Notes under the pieces: model-generated
Database searches by the model: none
What the model saw: the letters and a program-made list of their open reading frames with translations, nothing else
Told to the model about the DNA's origin: nothing
Translations under genes and position numbers: made by a program
In this document: positions 1-5,016 of the stretch, piece by piece
How the letters are laid out: each line of letters opens with the position of its first letter
Position numbering within the stretch: position 1 is the first letter of the stretch
Assembly: GCA_012517645.1 (NCBI GenBank)
Contig: JAAYUR010000349.1
Location: 1 to 5,585, forward strand
Direction: 5' to 3'
Source: Treponema sp.
GTDB lineage: Bacteria > Spirochaetota > Spirochaetia > Treponematales > UBA12059
Length of the DNA: 5,585 nucleotides

Positions 1-1
1 C

Positions 2-706
2 AACGTGACCAAGGGACTCGGCATCATCACCACGCCCTATCTGGTGGAGACCTGGGACCGGCTGCCGGTCGTGTTCGCCAAGAACGGGAAGCTCATGACC
101 GCCGTGACCAAGATGGCGGAGAAGGAAGGCATCAAGATCCTGGGTCTCTATCCCAAGTACTTCGGCGGGATCGCCCTGTCCAAGATGCCCAAGGATCCGA
201 AGGGCACGGGTCCCAAGGGCATGAAGGTCCGGGTTCCGGGCATCAAGTCCTTCGAGAAGCTGGCGGACTCCCTGGGCTACCTGGCCACGCCGATCGCCTT
301 TTCCGAGGCCTTCACCTCCTGGCAGACCGGAATCGTGGACGGTGTGATAGGATCCGGGGCGGAAGGGTACTGGTCCAGCTTCCGGGACCTTGCGAAGGTC
401 TACCTCCCTGTGAACACCCACCTGGAGATGTGGTTCCTGTACATCAGCGCCGACGCGTACAAGAAGCTTTCCGCCGCGGACCGGAAGGTCCTGGACGACG
501 CGGCCGCGGAGATGGAGAAGGCCCGGTTCGCCCTGGCTCCCACGGAGACCAAATCCTACGAGGACATGCTGGCCAAAAACGGCACCCAAGTGGTCCAGTT
601 CAGCGCCGCGGAGCTCAAGGCGATCGCGGACAAGGTGAAGGCCGAGGTATGGCCCATCCTTCGCAAGGACTATGGGGAAGAGTTGTTCGACAGCGTGACC
701 CGATAG
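2..706 (+). CDS. TRAP transporter solute-binding protein, DctP family (5' partial)
   Basis: This is the C-terminal part (about 234 residues of a family that is usually about 330) of a periplasmic substrate-binding protein of a tripartite ATP-independent (TRAP) transporter. It would capture a carboxylated solute and hand it to the DctQ/DctM membrane subunits. The reading frame is open to the window edge, so the GTG at position 5 is probably internal and the signal peptide lies outside. Visible DctP hallmarks are KGMKVRVPG (Arg codon at 230-232; in this family that Arg usually salt-bridges the substrate carboxylate), then FSEAFTSWQTGIVDGVIG, the usual E-x-hydrophobic-x-A/S-hydrophobic-Q-x-G-x-V/I-DG block. 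The charged helical C-terminus ending in GEELFDSVTR is also typical. No membrane subunits follow, because a hairpin closes the gene; they are probably upstream. The ligand cannot be read from the sequence. Family confidence is high. Confidence 0.93.
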   Translation, partial: NVTKGLGIITTPYLVETWDRLPVVFAKNGKLMTAVTKMAEKEGIKILGLYPKYFGGIALSKMPKDPKGTGPKGMKVRVPGIKSFEKLADSLGYLATPIAFSEAFTSWQTGIVDGVIGSGAEGYWSSFRDLAKVYLPVNTHLEMWFLYISADAYKKLSAADRKVLDDAAAEMEKARFALAPTETKSYEDMLAKNGTQVVQFSAAELKAIADKVKAEVWPILRKDYGEELFDSVTR

Positions 707-715
707 GCGGGACGG

Positions 716-748
716 GAGGCCGGCGAAAGCCGGCCTCTTAGTAATCTT
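716..748 (+). terminator. Hairpin terminator after the TRAP binding-protein gene
   Basis: A perfect 9-bp GC-rich stem (GAGGCCGGC at 716-724, GCCGGCCTC at 729-737) is closed by a GAAA tetraloop and starts 10 bases after the TAG stop. The downstream tract, TTAGTAATCTTT, is T-rich but interrupted, so termination may be incomplete, or the hairpin may mainly stabilise the 3' end of the transporter mRNA. Confidence 0.8.
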
Positions 749-775
749 TAAATGTAGGACAATCAAACAGCTTTC

Positions 776-781
776 GGGAGG
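776..781 (+). promoter_or_regulatory. Ribosome binding site of the opine dehydrogenase gene
   Basis: GGGAGG sits five bases before the ATG at 787 and fixes that start. The AT-rich stretch between the hairpin and this site (738-770) is the only place for a promoter of this gene downstream of the terminator, but I see no convincing -35/-10 pair there. Confidence 0.75.
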
Positions 782-786
782 CAAGC

Positions 787-1884
787 ATGGGCGGAGTAAC
801 CGGCAGGCGAACCTGGGCGGTGATCGGCGGAGGGAACGGCGGGCAGTCCGCGGCGGGGCACCTGGGCATGATGGGATTCCCCGTCCGCATCTACGACATA
901 TTCCCCGAGTCCGTGGACGCGATCAACCGGAAGGGCGGTATCCAAGTGACGGGCGTCCTGGAGGGATTCGGGCCCGTGGAGTTCGCGACTACGGACTTGG
1001 GCAAGGCCGTGGAGGGAGCGGAGGTCCTGATGGTGATCGCCCCGGCCACGGCTCACCGGGACATCGCCCTGGGACTCGCCCGGCATGTCCGGCCGGGGCA
1101 GATCGTCTTCGTCCACCCCGGCGCGACCTTGGGGGCCGTGGAATTCTACCCAGTCTTCGCGGCGAACGGGGTTCCCCGGGGGTCCGTTACCCTCTGCGAA
1201 GCCCAGTCCCTGGTGTACGCGACCCGCCTTGTGGAGCCCGGAACGGTCTCCATCAAGGGGATCAAGCAGAGCCTGGCGGTGGGAGCCCTGCCCGCGGAGC
1301 GGGGCGGTGCCGTCCTCTCGATACTCCGGGAAGCCTATCCCCAGATGAAGGCGGCCCGGAACGTCCTGGAGACGAGCCTGACCAACCTGAACGCGGTGAT
1401 GCATCCGACTCCGTCCCTTCTAAGCGCCTCGCTGATCGAATCCAAGTGGGACTGGAAGTACTACCTGGACGGCATTTCCCCGACCATCGGCGCCCTGATC
1501 GAAAAACTCGACGCGGAGCGGGTGGCCATCGGAAGCGCGGTGGGGCTGGATCTTCCGAACGCCCTTCGGATGTACAAGGAAATGTACGACGTCCAGGCCC
1601 CGACCCTCTCGGAGACGGTCAAGCTCAACAAGGCGTACTGGGAGATCGCGGGCCAGAAGAAGATCGACACCCGGTACGTCACCGAGGACATCCCGACGGG
1701 CCTGGTGCCCATGACGGCCGTGGCGGACCTCTTCGGGGTCCCCTGCGACATCATGCGGACAATCTCCAAACTGGGCTCCTACATGCTGGATCGGGACCTG
1801 ATTGGAACCGGTCGCACCCTGGAAAACCTGGGCTTGGCGGGAATCACCCGGCAGAGTTTCCTGGAATTCATCGAGCGAGGGTAG
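787..1884 (+). CDS. NAD/NADP octopine/nopaline (opine) dehydrogenase family protein
   Basis: A 365-residue cytoplasmic oxidoreductase of the opine dehydrogenase family. These enzymes reversibly join an amino acid to a 2-oxo acid with NAD(P)H, or oxidise the resulting N-carboxyalkyl amino acid. The N-terminal Rossmann domain begins with AVIGGGNGGQSAAGHL (dinucleotide loop GGGNGG, residues 14-19). The C-terminal helical domain carries the family's N-A-V-M-H-P-T block (His206) and the EDIPTGLVP block (Asp301). By analogy with scallop octopine dehydrogenase these probably form the catalytic His/Asp pair. Length is normal and both domains are complete. The start is set by GGGAGG five bases upstream. 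It lies 80 bases behind a TRAP binding protein and ahead of a FadR-type regulator, which suggests catabolism of an imported opine-like or amino-acid-derived compound. The substrate is unknown; many bacterial members have never been assayed. Confidence 0.9.
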   Translation: MGGVTGRRTWAVIGGGNGGQSAAGHLGMMGFPVRIYDIFPESVDAINRKGGIQVTGVLEGFGPVEFATTDLGKAVEGAEVLMVIAPATAHRDIALGLARHVRPGQIVFVHPGATLGAVEFYPVFAANGVPRGSVTLCEAQSLVYATRLVEPGTVSIKGIKQSLAVGALPAERGGAVLSILREAYPQMKAARNVLETSLTNLNAVMHPTPSLLSASLIESKWDWKYYLDGISPTIGALIEKLDAERVAIGSAVGLDLPNALRMYKEMYDVQAPTLSETVKLNKAYWEIAGQKKIDTRYVTEDIPTGLVPMTAVADLFGVPCDIMRTISKLGSYMLDRDLIGTGRTLENLGLAGITRQSFLEFIERG

Positions 1885-1923
1885 CCGGCGGAGAAGAGAT
1901 CGTCTTGCGGCGTGATTGTCCGA

Positions 1924-1950
1924 TTGCACGACCGATAAAATCGGTATAAT
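1924..1950 (+). promoter_or_regulatory. Putative sigma-70-type promoter of the FadR-family regulator
   Basis: A perfect TATAAT lies at 1945-1950. The best upstream partner is TTGCAC (1924-1929) with a short 15-base spacer, so the -35 is weak. Transcription would start near 1957, about 24 bases before the GTG start. The flanking region is clearly more AT-rich than the genes. The box is embedded in palindromes, which implies repressor control. Confidence 0.6.
1931..1945 (+). promoter_or_regulatory. Candidate operator 1: perfect 6-bp inverted repeat over the promoter
   Basis: ACCGAT-AAA-ATCGGT is a perfect inverted repeat with a three-base centre. It occupies the -35/-10 spacer and touches the first base of TATAAT. 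Its size and symmetry suit a dimeric winged-helix repressor, most simply the regulator encoded just downstream. The assignment to that protein is inference. Confidence 0.5.
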
Positions 1951-1951
1951 A

Positions 1952-1963
1952 TGGTCGATACCA
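1952..1963 (+). promoter_or_regulatory. Candidate operator 2: TGGT-N4-ACCA at the transcription start
   Basis: TGGTCGATACCA has four-base arms and is followed by AT, giving ACCAAT on the right. It resembles the TGGT-N3-ACCA sites bound by FadR-subfamily GntR regulators such as PdhR and LldR, but with four centre bases instead of three. It covers the expected transcription start, and its centre is about 19.5 bp (two helical turns) from that of the first palindrome. Confidence 0.45.
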
Positions 1964-1969
1964 ATGGAT

Positions 1970-1974
1970 AGGAG
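1970..1974 (+). promoter_or_regulatory. Ribosome binding site deciding a GTG start
   Basis: AGGAG lies six bases before the GTG at 1981. It supports this non-ATG start, which places the first residues directly ahead of the DNA-binding domain, as is usual for GntR proteins. Confidence 0.7.
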
Positions 1975-1980
1975 ACCGCG

Positions 1981-2679
1981 GTGATCACGCCCGCTAGACG
2001 AAAAAGCCTGTACGAGGACATATCGAACCAGATCATTGAATTGATTTCGAGCGGCGCATGGAAGGAATCCGAGCGCATACCCGGGGAGATCGAGCTGGCG
2101 GGTATGTTCAAGGTCAGCCGGAACTCGGTCCGCGAGTCTGTGAAGGCTCTGGAGATGATCGGGATCCTTCGGGCTAAAAGCGGCAACGGAACCTTCGTGG
2201 CCGAGGGCGCCCAGGCGAGGATCCGCCGCTTCAAGGCCCAAGACCTTCCCGAGGACGAGGATTCCCTCGTCGAGATCATGGAAGCCAGGCTGGTCATGGA
2301 GCCCGGTCTGGTGAAGCTCGCTACGCAGCGACTTACCGAGGACTACCAGAAACGACTTGAATCCTCGGTCGAGGCCTGCCGGAAGGCGTTCCAGGCCCGG
2401 AACTACGACTTCGAACTCGGATTCGAGTTCCACCAGATCCTCTTCCAGATGTCCGGCAACAAGATCCTCATCAACCTGTTCGGTCAAATGAAACCCGTCT
2501 TGGTCGCCGTTCGCCGCAAGATCTTCTTCAAGCACAACGACCCCAAGGTTCTCATCCACGAGCAGGACCAGCACGCCGTCATCCTGGATCTGATCCGCAA
2601 GGGACAGGGCGAAGCCGCCGCGGCCTTGATGGAATCCCATATCGCGGAATCTCTGCGGAGACTGCGGGGGGAAAAGTAA
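1981..2679 (+). CDS. GntR-family transcriptional regulator, FadR subfamily (FCD domain)
   Basis: A 232-residue cytoplasmic DNA-binding regulator. Residues 8-76 form the GntR winged helix: LYEDISNQIIELISSG, then IPGEIELAGMFKVSRNSVRE, then the wing ending in GNGTFV. Residues about 95-228 form the all-helical FCD ligand-binding domain, seen in EARLVMEPGLVKLA, FHQILFQMSGN and the C-terminal QHAVILDLI...ESHIAESL. Three of the four usual metal-ligand positions are His (151, 198, 220), but the expected Asp four residues before His151 is Gly147. FadR-subfamily regulators sense carboxylic or sugar acids and commonly repress nearby catabolic genes. Two palindromes over its promoter suggest autoregulation. 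It lies 96 bases after the opine dehydrogenase. A sampled stretch of the gene is near 53% GC, well below the next gene. The effector is unknown. Confidence 0.92.
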   Translation: MITPARRKSLYEDISNQIIELISSGAWKESERIPGEIELAGMFKVSRNSVRESVKALEMIGILRAKSGNGTFVAEGAQARIRRFKAQDLPEDEDSLVEIMEARLVMEPGLVKLATQRLTEDYQKRLESSVEACRKAFQARNYDFELGFEFHQILFQMSGNKILINLFGQMKPVLVAVRRKIFFKHNDPKVLIHEQDQHAVILDLIRKGQGEAAAALMESHIAESLRRLRGEK

Positions 2680-2719
2680 CCCGACCCGAAACCCCTTCCG
2701 TCTTTCCCGGCCCTGTCCG

Positions 2720-2728
2720 TGCTACAAT
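2720..2728 (+). promoter_or_regulatory. Extended -10 promoter of the Gfo/Idh/MocA gene
   Basis: TGC-TACAAT is an extended -10 element (TGn directly before a 5/6 match to TATAAT). No good -35 is visible, which such promoters tolerate. Transcription would start near 2735, leaving a leader of about 27 bases. Confidence 0.5.
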
Positions 2729-2730
2729 GA

Positions 2731-2744
2731 ATCCGAAGACGGAT
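2731..2744 (+). promoter_or_regulatory. Palindrome at the expected transcription start
   Basis: ATCCG-AAGA-CGGAT is a perfect five-base inverted repeat two bases after the -10 box. It could be an operator or a small 5' leader hairpin. It does not share arms with the palindromes before the FadR-type gene. Confidence 0.3.
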
Positions 2745-2751
2745 CAAGCCC

Positions 2752-2758
2752 GGGAGGT
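2752..2758 (+). promoter_or_regulatory. Ribosome binding site of the Gfo/Idh/MocA gene
   Basis: GGGAGGT ends three bases before the ATG at 2762 and supports that start, which directly precedes the Rossmann motif. Confidence 0.75.
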
Positions 2759-2761
2759 ACC

Positions 2762-3943
2762 ATGAAACCCTTGTCCATCGGGATCGTCGGCACGGGATTC
2801 GTCGCCGAGCTCCACGCCCAGACCTACGCCAGGATCGCCGGACCGTCCTTCCGCATCGCAGGCTGCGCCTCGGGCCGGCCCGAGAACGCCCGGGCCTTCG
2901 CGGGCAAGTGGTCGTACCCCCGAGCCTACGGGAGCTTCGAGGAGCTGGTCGCGGATCCCGAGGTGGACGCCGTGGACCTCTGCGCCCCCAACGACCGGCA
3001 CCGGGACATGATCGTCGCCGCGGCCCGGGCGGGCAAGCACGTCATCTGCGAGAAGCCCCTTACCGGGGCCTTCGGGGAGGGCACGGGCGCCGAGGCGGCG
3101 GGCCTCCTGCCCAAGCGCGTGCTCTACCGGGAGGCCCTGGCCAACGTCCGGGCTTGCGGGGAGGCGGTGCGGGCCGCGGGGGTCGGGTTCGGGTACGCGG
3201 AGAACTTCGTCTACGCCCCGCCCCTGGTCAAGGCGCGGCGCCTATTGGACCGGGCCGGCGGGACCATCCTGGACCTCCGGGCCGAGGAGAGCCACTCGGG
3301 GTCCCATGCAGAGTACGCCCGCCGCTGGTCCCGGGCCGGGGGCGGGTCCCTGATCCGCCTGGGCTCCCACCCCATCGGGGCCGTGCTCCACCTGAAGCGC
3401 CGGGAGGGCCTCCGGCGGGACGGACGGCCCATCCGCCCCGTCCGGGTCCTCGCGGAGACGGGGGCGCACACGAAGATACCCTCCTTCGCCGGGGAGCCGG
3501 AGCACTACATGAAGACCGGCTGGGAGGACGTGGAGGACTGGGCCTGCGCCCTCGTCACCTTCGAGGACGGGAGCCACGCCACCATACACTCCTCGGACGG
3601 GGTCCTGGGCGGGGTACGGAACACCGTCTCCATATACGCCTCCAACGCGGTCCTCCAGGTGAACATCAACCCCAGCGACACCCTCAAGGTCTACGCCCCC
3701 CGGCCGGGCATCTTCTCCGGCGAGTACATCCAGGAAAAACTGGAGACCGACGGGGGCTGGAACTTTCCGGCCCCCGACGAGGACTGGGTCCGGGGCTACG
3801 ACGCGGAGCTTTCGGATTTCATCGAGTGCTTCCGCGCGGGCCGGGAGCCCGAGAGCGGCCTTGCGCTGGCGGAGGACACGGTCCGGGTGATCTACGCGGC
3901 CTATCTCTCCGCGGAAGAGGGGATCCGGGTCGACCTGGCCTGA
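2762..3943 (+). CDS. Gfo/Idh/MocA family NAD(P)-dependent oxidoreductase
   Basis: A 393-residue cytoplasmic oxidoreductase, probably acting on a sugar, inositol or sugar acid. The N-terminal Rossmann domain starts at once with LSIGIVGTGFVAELHA (residues 4-19). The family motif CEKPLTG includes Lys98, the usual catalytic or cofactor-contacting Lys. The C-terminal alpha/beta domain contains GGGSLIRLGSHPIG (193-206). Its His203 matches the conserved catalytic His, but the Asp normally four residues earlier (D-x-x-x-H) is Arg199. An extra Gly/Ala-rich segment lies at about 101-120, just after EKP. Length is at the upper end for the family. It has its own extended -10 promoter, and no terminator separates it from the sigma gene 80 bases on. 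Sampled stretches are 72-78% GC. The substrate cannot be assigned; the GH88/GH105-like gene downstream makes a sugar-acid role plausible. Confidence 0.92.
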   Translation: MKPLSIGIVGTGFVAELHAQTYARIAGPSFRIAGCASGRPENARAFAGKWSYPRAYGSFEELVADPEVDAVDLCAPNDRHRDMIVAAARAGKHVICEKPLTGAFGEGTGAEAAGLLPKRVLYREALANVRACGEAVRAAGVGFGYAENFVYAPPLVKARRLLDRAGGTILDLRAEESHSGSHAEYARRWSRAGGGSLIRLGSHPIGAVLHLKRREGLRRDGRPIRPVRVLAETGAHTKIPSFAGEPEHYMKTGWEDVEDWACALVTFEDGSHATIHSSDGVLGGVRNTVSIYASNAVLQVNINPSDTLKVYAPRPGIFSGEYIQEKLETDGGWNFPAPDEDWVRGYDAELSDFIECFRAGREPESGLALAEDTVRVIYAAYLSAEEGIRVDLA

Positions 3944-4014
3944 GGCGCCGGCCGATCCGGACTCTATCCCTCCCGATTCCATACACGAAATCCCCTTCCC
4001 GTCCGTCGATATTC

Positions 4015-4020
4015 AGGAAG
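4015..4020 (+). promoter_or_regulatory. Ribosome binding site of the ECF sigma factor gene
   Basis: AGGAAG ends three bases before the ATG at 4024 and selects this start, although the same frame is open far upstream. The 80-base gap before the gene is pyrimidine-rich and shows no clear promoter or terminator. Confidence 0.65.
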
Positions 4021-4023
4021 ACC

Positions 4024-4575
4024 ATGAAGAGCCAAACCGAGATCGACGAAGCCGAATCCCGAAGACGCCTCACGGAAGCCTACCGGGAAGAACAACCCCG
4101 CCTGCTGGCGCGCCTGCGGGCGGCGGGGCGGACCCTGGAGGAGGCCGAGGACCTGGTGCAGGATGTCTACGCCGAGACCCTGGAGCGTCTGCCTTTGGTG
4201 TCCGGCATCCGCAACCTGCCGGCCTGGATCAACTGGCTCTTCATCCGGCGCGTCACGGACCTGTGGAGGCGGGAGAAGGTCCGCGCGTCCCGGCGGGTCG
4301 AGGTGACCGAGGAGACCCTGCGGGAGATCATCGCCGGGACGGGGCTGGATCCCCTGGACGAGTTCGTGCGGGAGAGCCTGGCGGAGGCCCTGAACGACGC
4401 CCTGCGGGCTCTGCCCGCGCCCCAGCGGAAGATCCTGGAAGCCCAGGTCTTCGGGGGCCTCACGTTCCGGGAGATCGCGGAGGCGACGGGGGAGAACATG
4501 GACACCCTCATGGCCCGGAAACGGTACGCCCTGGAGAACCTGTCCCGGGCCCTGAGGCACTGGATCGAGGAATGA
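4024..4575 (+). CDS. RNA polymerase ECF-type sigma factor (sigma-70 family)
   Basis: A 183-residue alternative sigma factor of the extracytoplasmic-function type, with only regions 2 and 4, which directs RNA polymerase to a dedicated promoter set. Region 2 spans about 18-88: EEAEDLVQDVYAETLERL (2.2, core binding), then NLPAWINWLFIRRVTDLWRR (2.3/2.4, -10 recognition). After a linker, region 4 covers about 124-178, with ALPAPQRKILEAQVFGGLTF, then the helix-turn-helix REIAEATGENMDTLMARKRY that reads the -35. Length is typical. There is no extra C-terminal domain. The next gene, 25 bases downstream and behind a very strong ribosome site, encodes a small membrane protein, so the two are probably cotranscribed. 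I see no classical zinc-binding anti-sigma gene beside it. The triggering signal and regulon are unknown. Confidence 0.92.
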   Translation: MKSQTEIDEAESRRRLTEAYREEQPRLLARLRAAGRTLEEAEDLVQDVYAETLERLPLVSGIRNLPAWINWLFIRRVTDLWRREKVRASRRVEVTEETLREIIAGTGLDPLDEFVRESLAEALNDALRALPAPQRKILEAQVFGGLTFREIAEATGENMDTLMARKRYALENLSRALRHWIEE

Positions 4576-4588
4576 GGATATCGGATTG

Positions 4589-4594
4589 AGGAGG
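4589..4594 (+). promoter_or_regulatory. Strong ribosome binding site deciding the ATG at 4601
   Basis: AGGAGG, a full Shine-Dalgarno core, is six bases before ATG 4601. An in-frame TTG at 4586 would place this motif inside the coding region, so the ATG is preferred. Confidence 0.75.
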
Positions 4595-4600
4595 AAGGAC

Positions 4601-4969
4601 ATGGGTGAGAGGATGAGGGGAGAATGCCGGCCCGACGCGTGGTGGGAGGACCGGTCCGTACCCCAGAAGGTGCTGATGGTCATAGGATTCGTCATCCTGG
4701 GAGCGGGATTCCTGGCCCTGGTGGGCTGGGTCGTGATGTCCCTGTGGAACTGGCTCATGCAGGAGATTTTCGGCCTTCCGCGCGTCGGGTACTGGCAGGC
4801 CTGGGGTCTGCTGATCTTGAGCTCGATTCTGTTCAAAGGGTCCGGGCACGGGGACAAGGGCGGCCGGGCGGACCGCAAGCGGCGGAGGGAGCTGCGGAAG
4901 TACCTGCGGGAGGGGGCGGACGGTGAGAATGTCGATGCCATGCCGGGAACCGACGGAAACCCAGGATGA
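4601..4969 (+). CDS. Small two-helix membrane protein linked to the ECF sigma factor
   Basis: A 122-residue inner-membrane protein of no assigned function. A soluble N-terminus (1-22) is followed by a first hydrophobic segment (about 24-46), the motif WNWLMQEIFGLPRVGYWQAW (49-68), a second hydrophobic segment (about 64-79, GLLILSSILFKG), and a strongly basic Arg/Lys tail (about 86-103). The aromatic W-N-W-L-M...IFGLP...YWQA-x-GLL-x-LS-x-ILF core resembles, from memory, a family of short hypothetical proteins often found next to ECF sigma genes; I cannot confirm this here. If both segments cross the membrane, both ends would be cytoplasmic by the positive-inside rule, so the basic tail could contact the sigma factor or nucleic acid. 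A role as sigma-factor modulator is inferred only from position. The start follows AGGAGG. Confidence 0.8.
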   Translation: MGERMRGECRPDAWWEDRSVPQKVLMVIGFVILGAGFLALVGWVVMSLWNWLMQEIFGLPRVGYWQAWGLLILSSILFKGSGHGDKGGRADRKRRRELRKYLREGADGENVDAMPGTDGNPG

Positions 4970-5016
4970 GCGAAGAAATCCAGTCAGACCGGATATCAGG
5001 GGGCATCCGTGGTTAA
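4966..5016 (+). other. Possible 16-codon leader reading frame overlapping both neighbours
   Basis: An ATG overlaps the stop of the membrane-protein gene (ATGA at 4966-4969) and opens a frame of 16 codons (MSEEIQSDRISGGIRG) that ends with TAA at 5014-5016, just inside the next gene. No good ribosome site precedes it; translation would rely on coupling. It may be chance or a remnant N-terminus of the downstream gene in another frame. Confidence 0.2.
4998..5003 (+). promoter_or_regulatory. Ribosome binding site deciding a GTG start
   Basis: AGGGGG lies five bases before the GTG at 5009. That GTG is the first usable start in its frame after the stop at 4967-4969. Confidence 0.55.

Noticed and set aside
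738..775. AT-rich stretch that might hold a promoter for the opine dehydrogenase.
   Set aside because: TAATCT and GACAAT resemble -10 boxes, but no properly spaced -35 or extended element is present, so no promoter is called.
1420..2640. A long antisense frame opposite the opine dehydrogenase and regulator.
   Set aside because: It crosses two well-supported genes and a promoter, has no recognisable domain and no credible ribosome site.
2756..2761. GGTACC palindrome just before the oxidoreductase ATG, similar to the centre of a UxuR-like operator.
   Set aside because: Only six bases, overlaps the ribosome site, and lacks the flanking TT/AA arms; probably chance.
2908..4023. A long open frame running through the oxidoreductase gene and joining the sigma factor frame.
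   Set aside because: Its translation is a Gly/Pro/Arg-rich shadow typical of an off-frame reading of GC-rich coding DNA. The sigma domains begin only after the AGGAAG/ATG at 4024.
3944..4023. Possible hairpin (CCGG...CCGG) or leader structure (CTTCC pairing with GGAAG) before the sigma gene.
   Set aside because: Stems of only four to five bases with no T-tract; not enough for a terminator or riboswitch call.
4586..4600. TTG start for the small membrane protein, five codons upstream.
   Set aside because: It would bury the excellent AGGAGG ribosome site in the coding region; ATG 4601 is correctly spaced from it.
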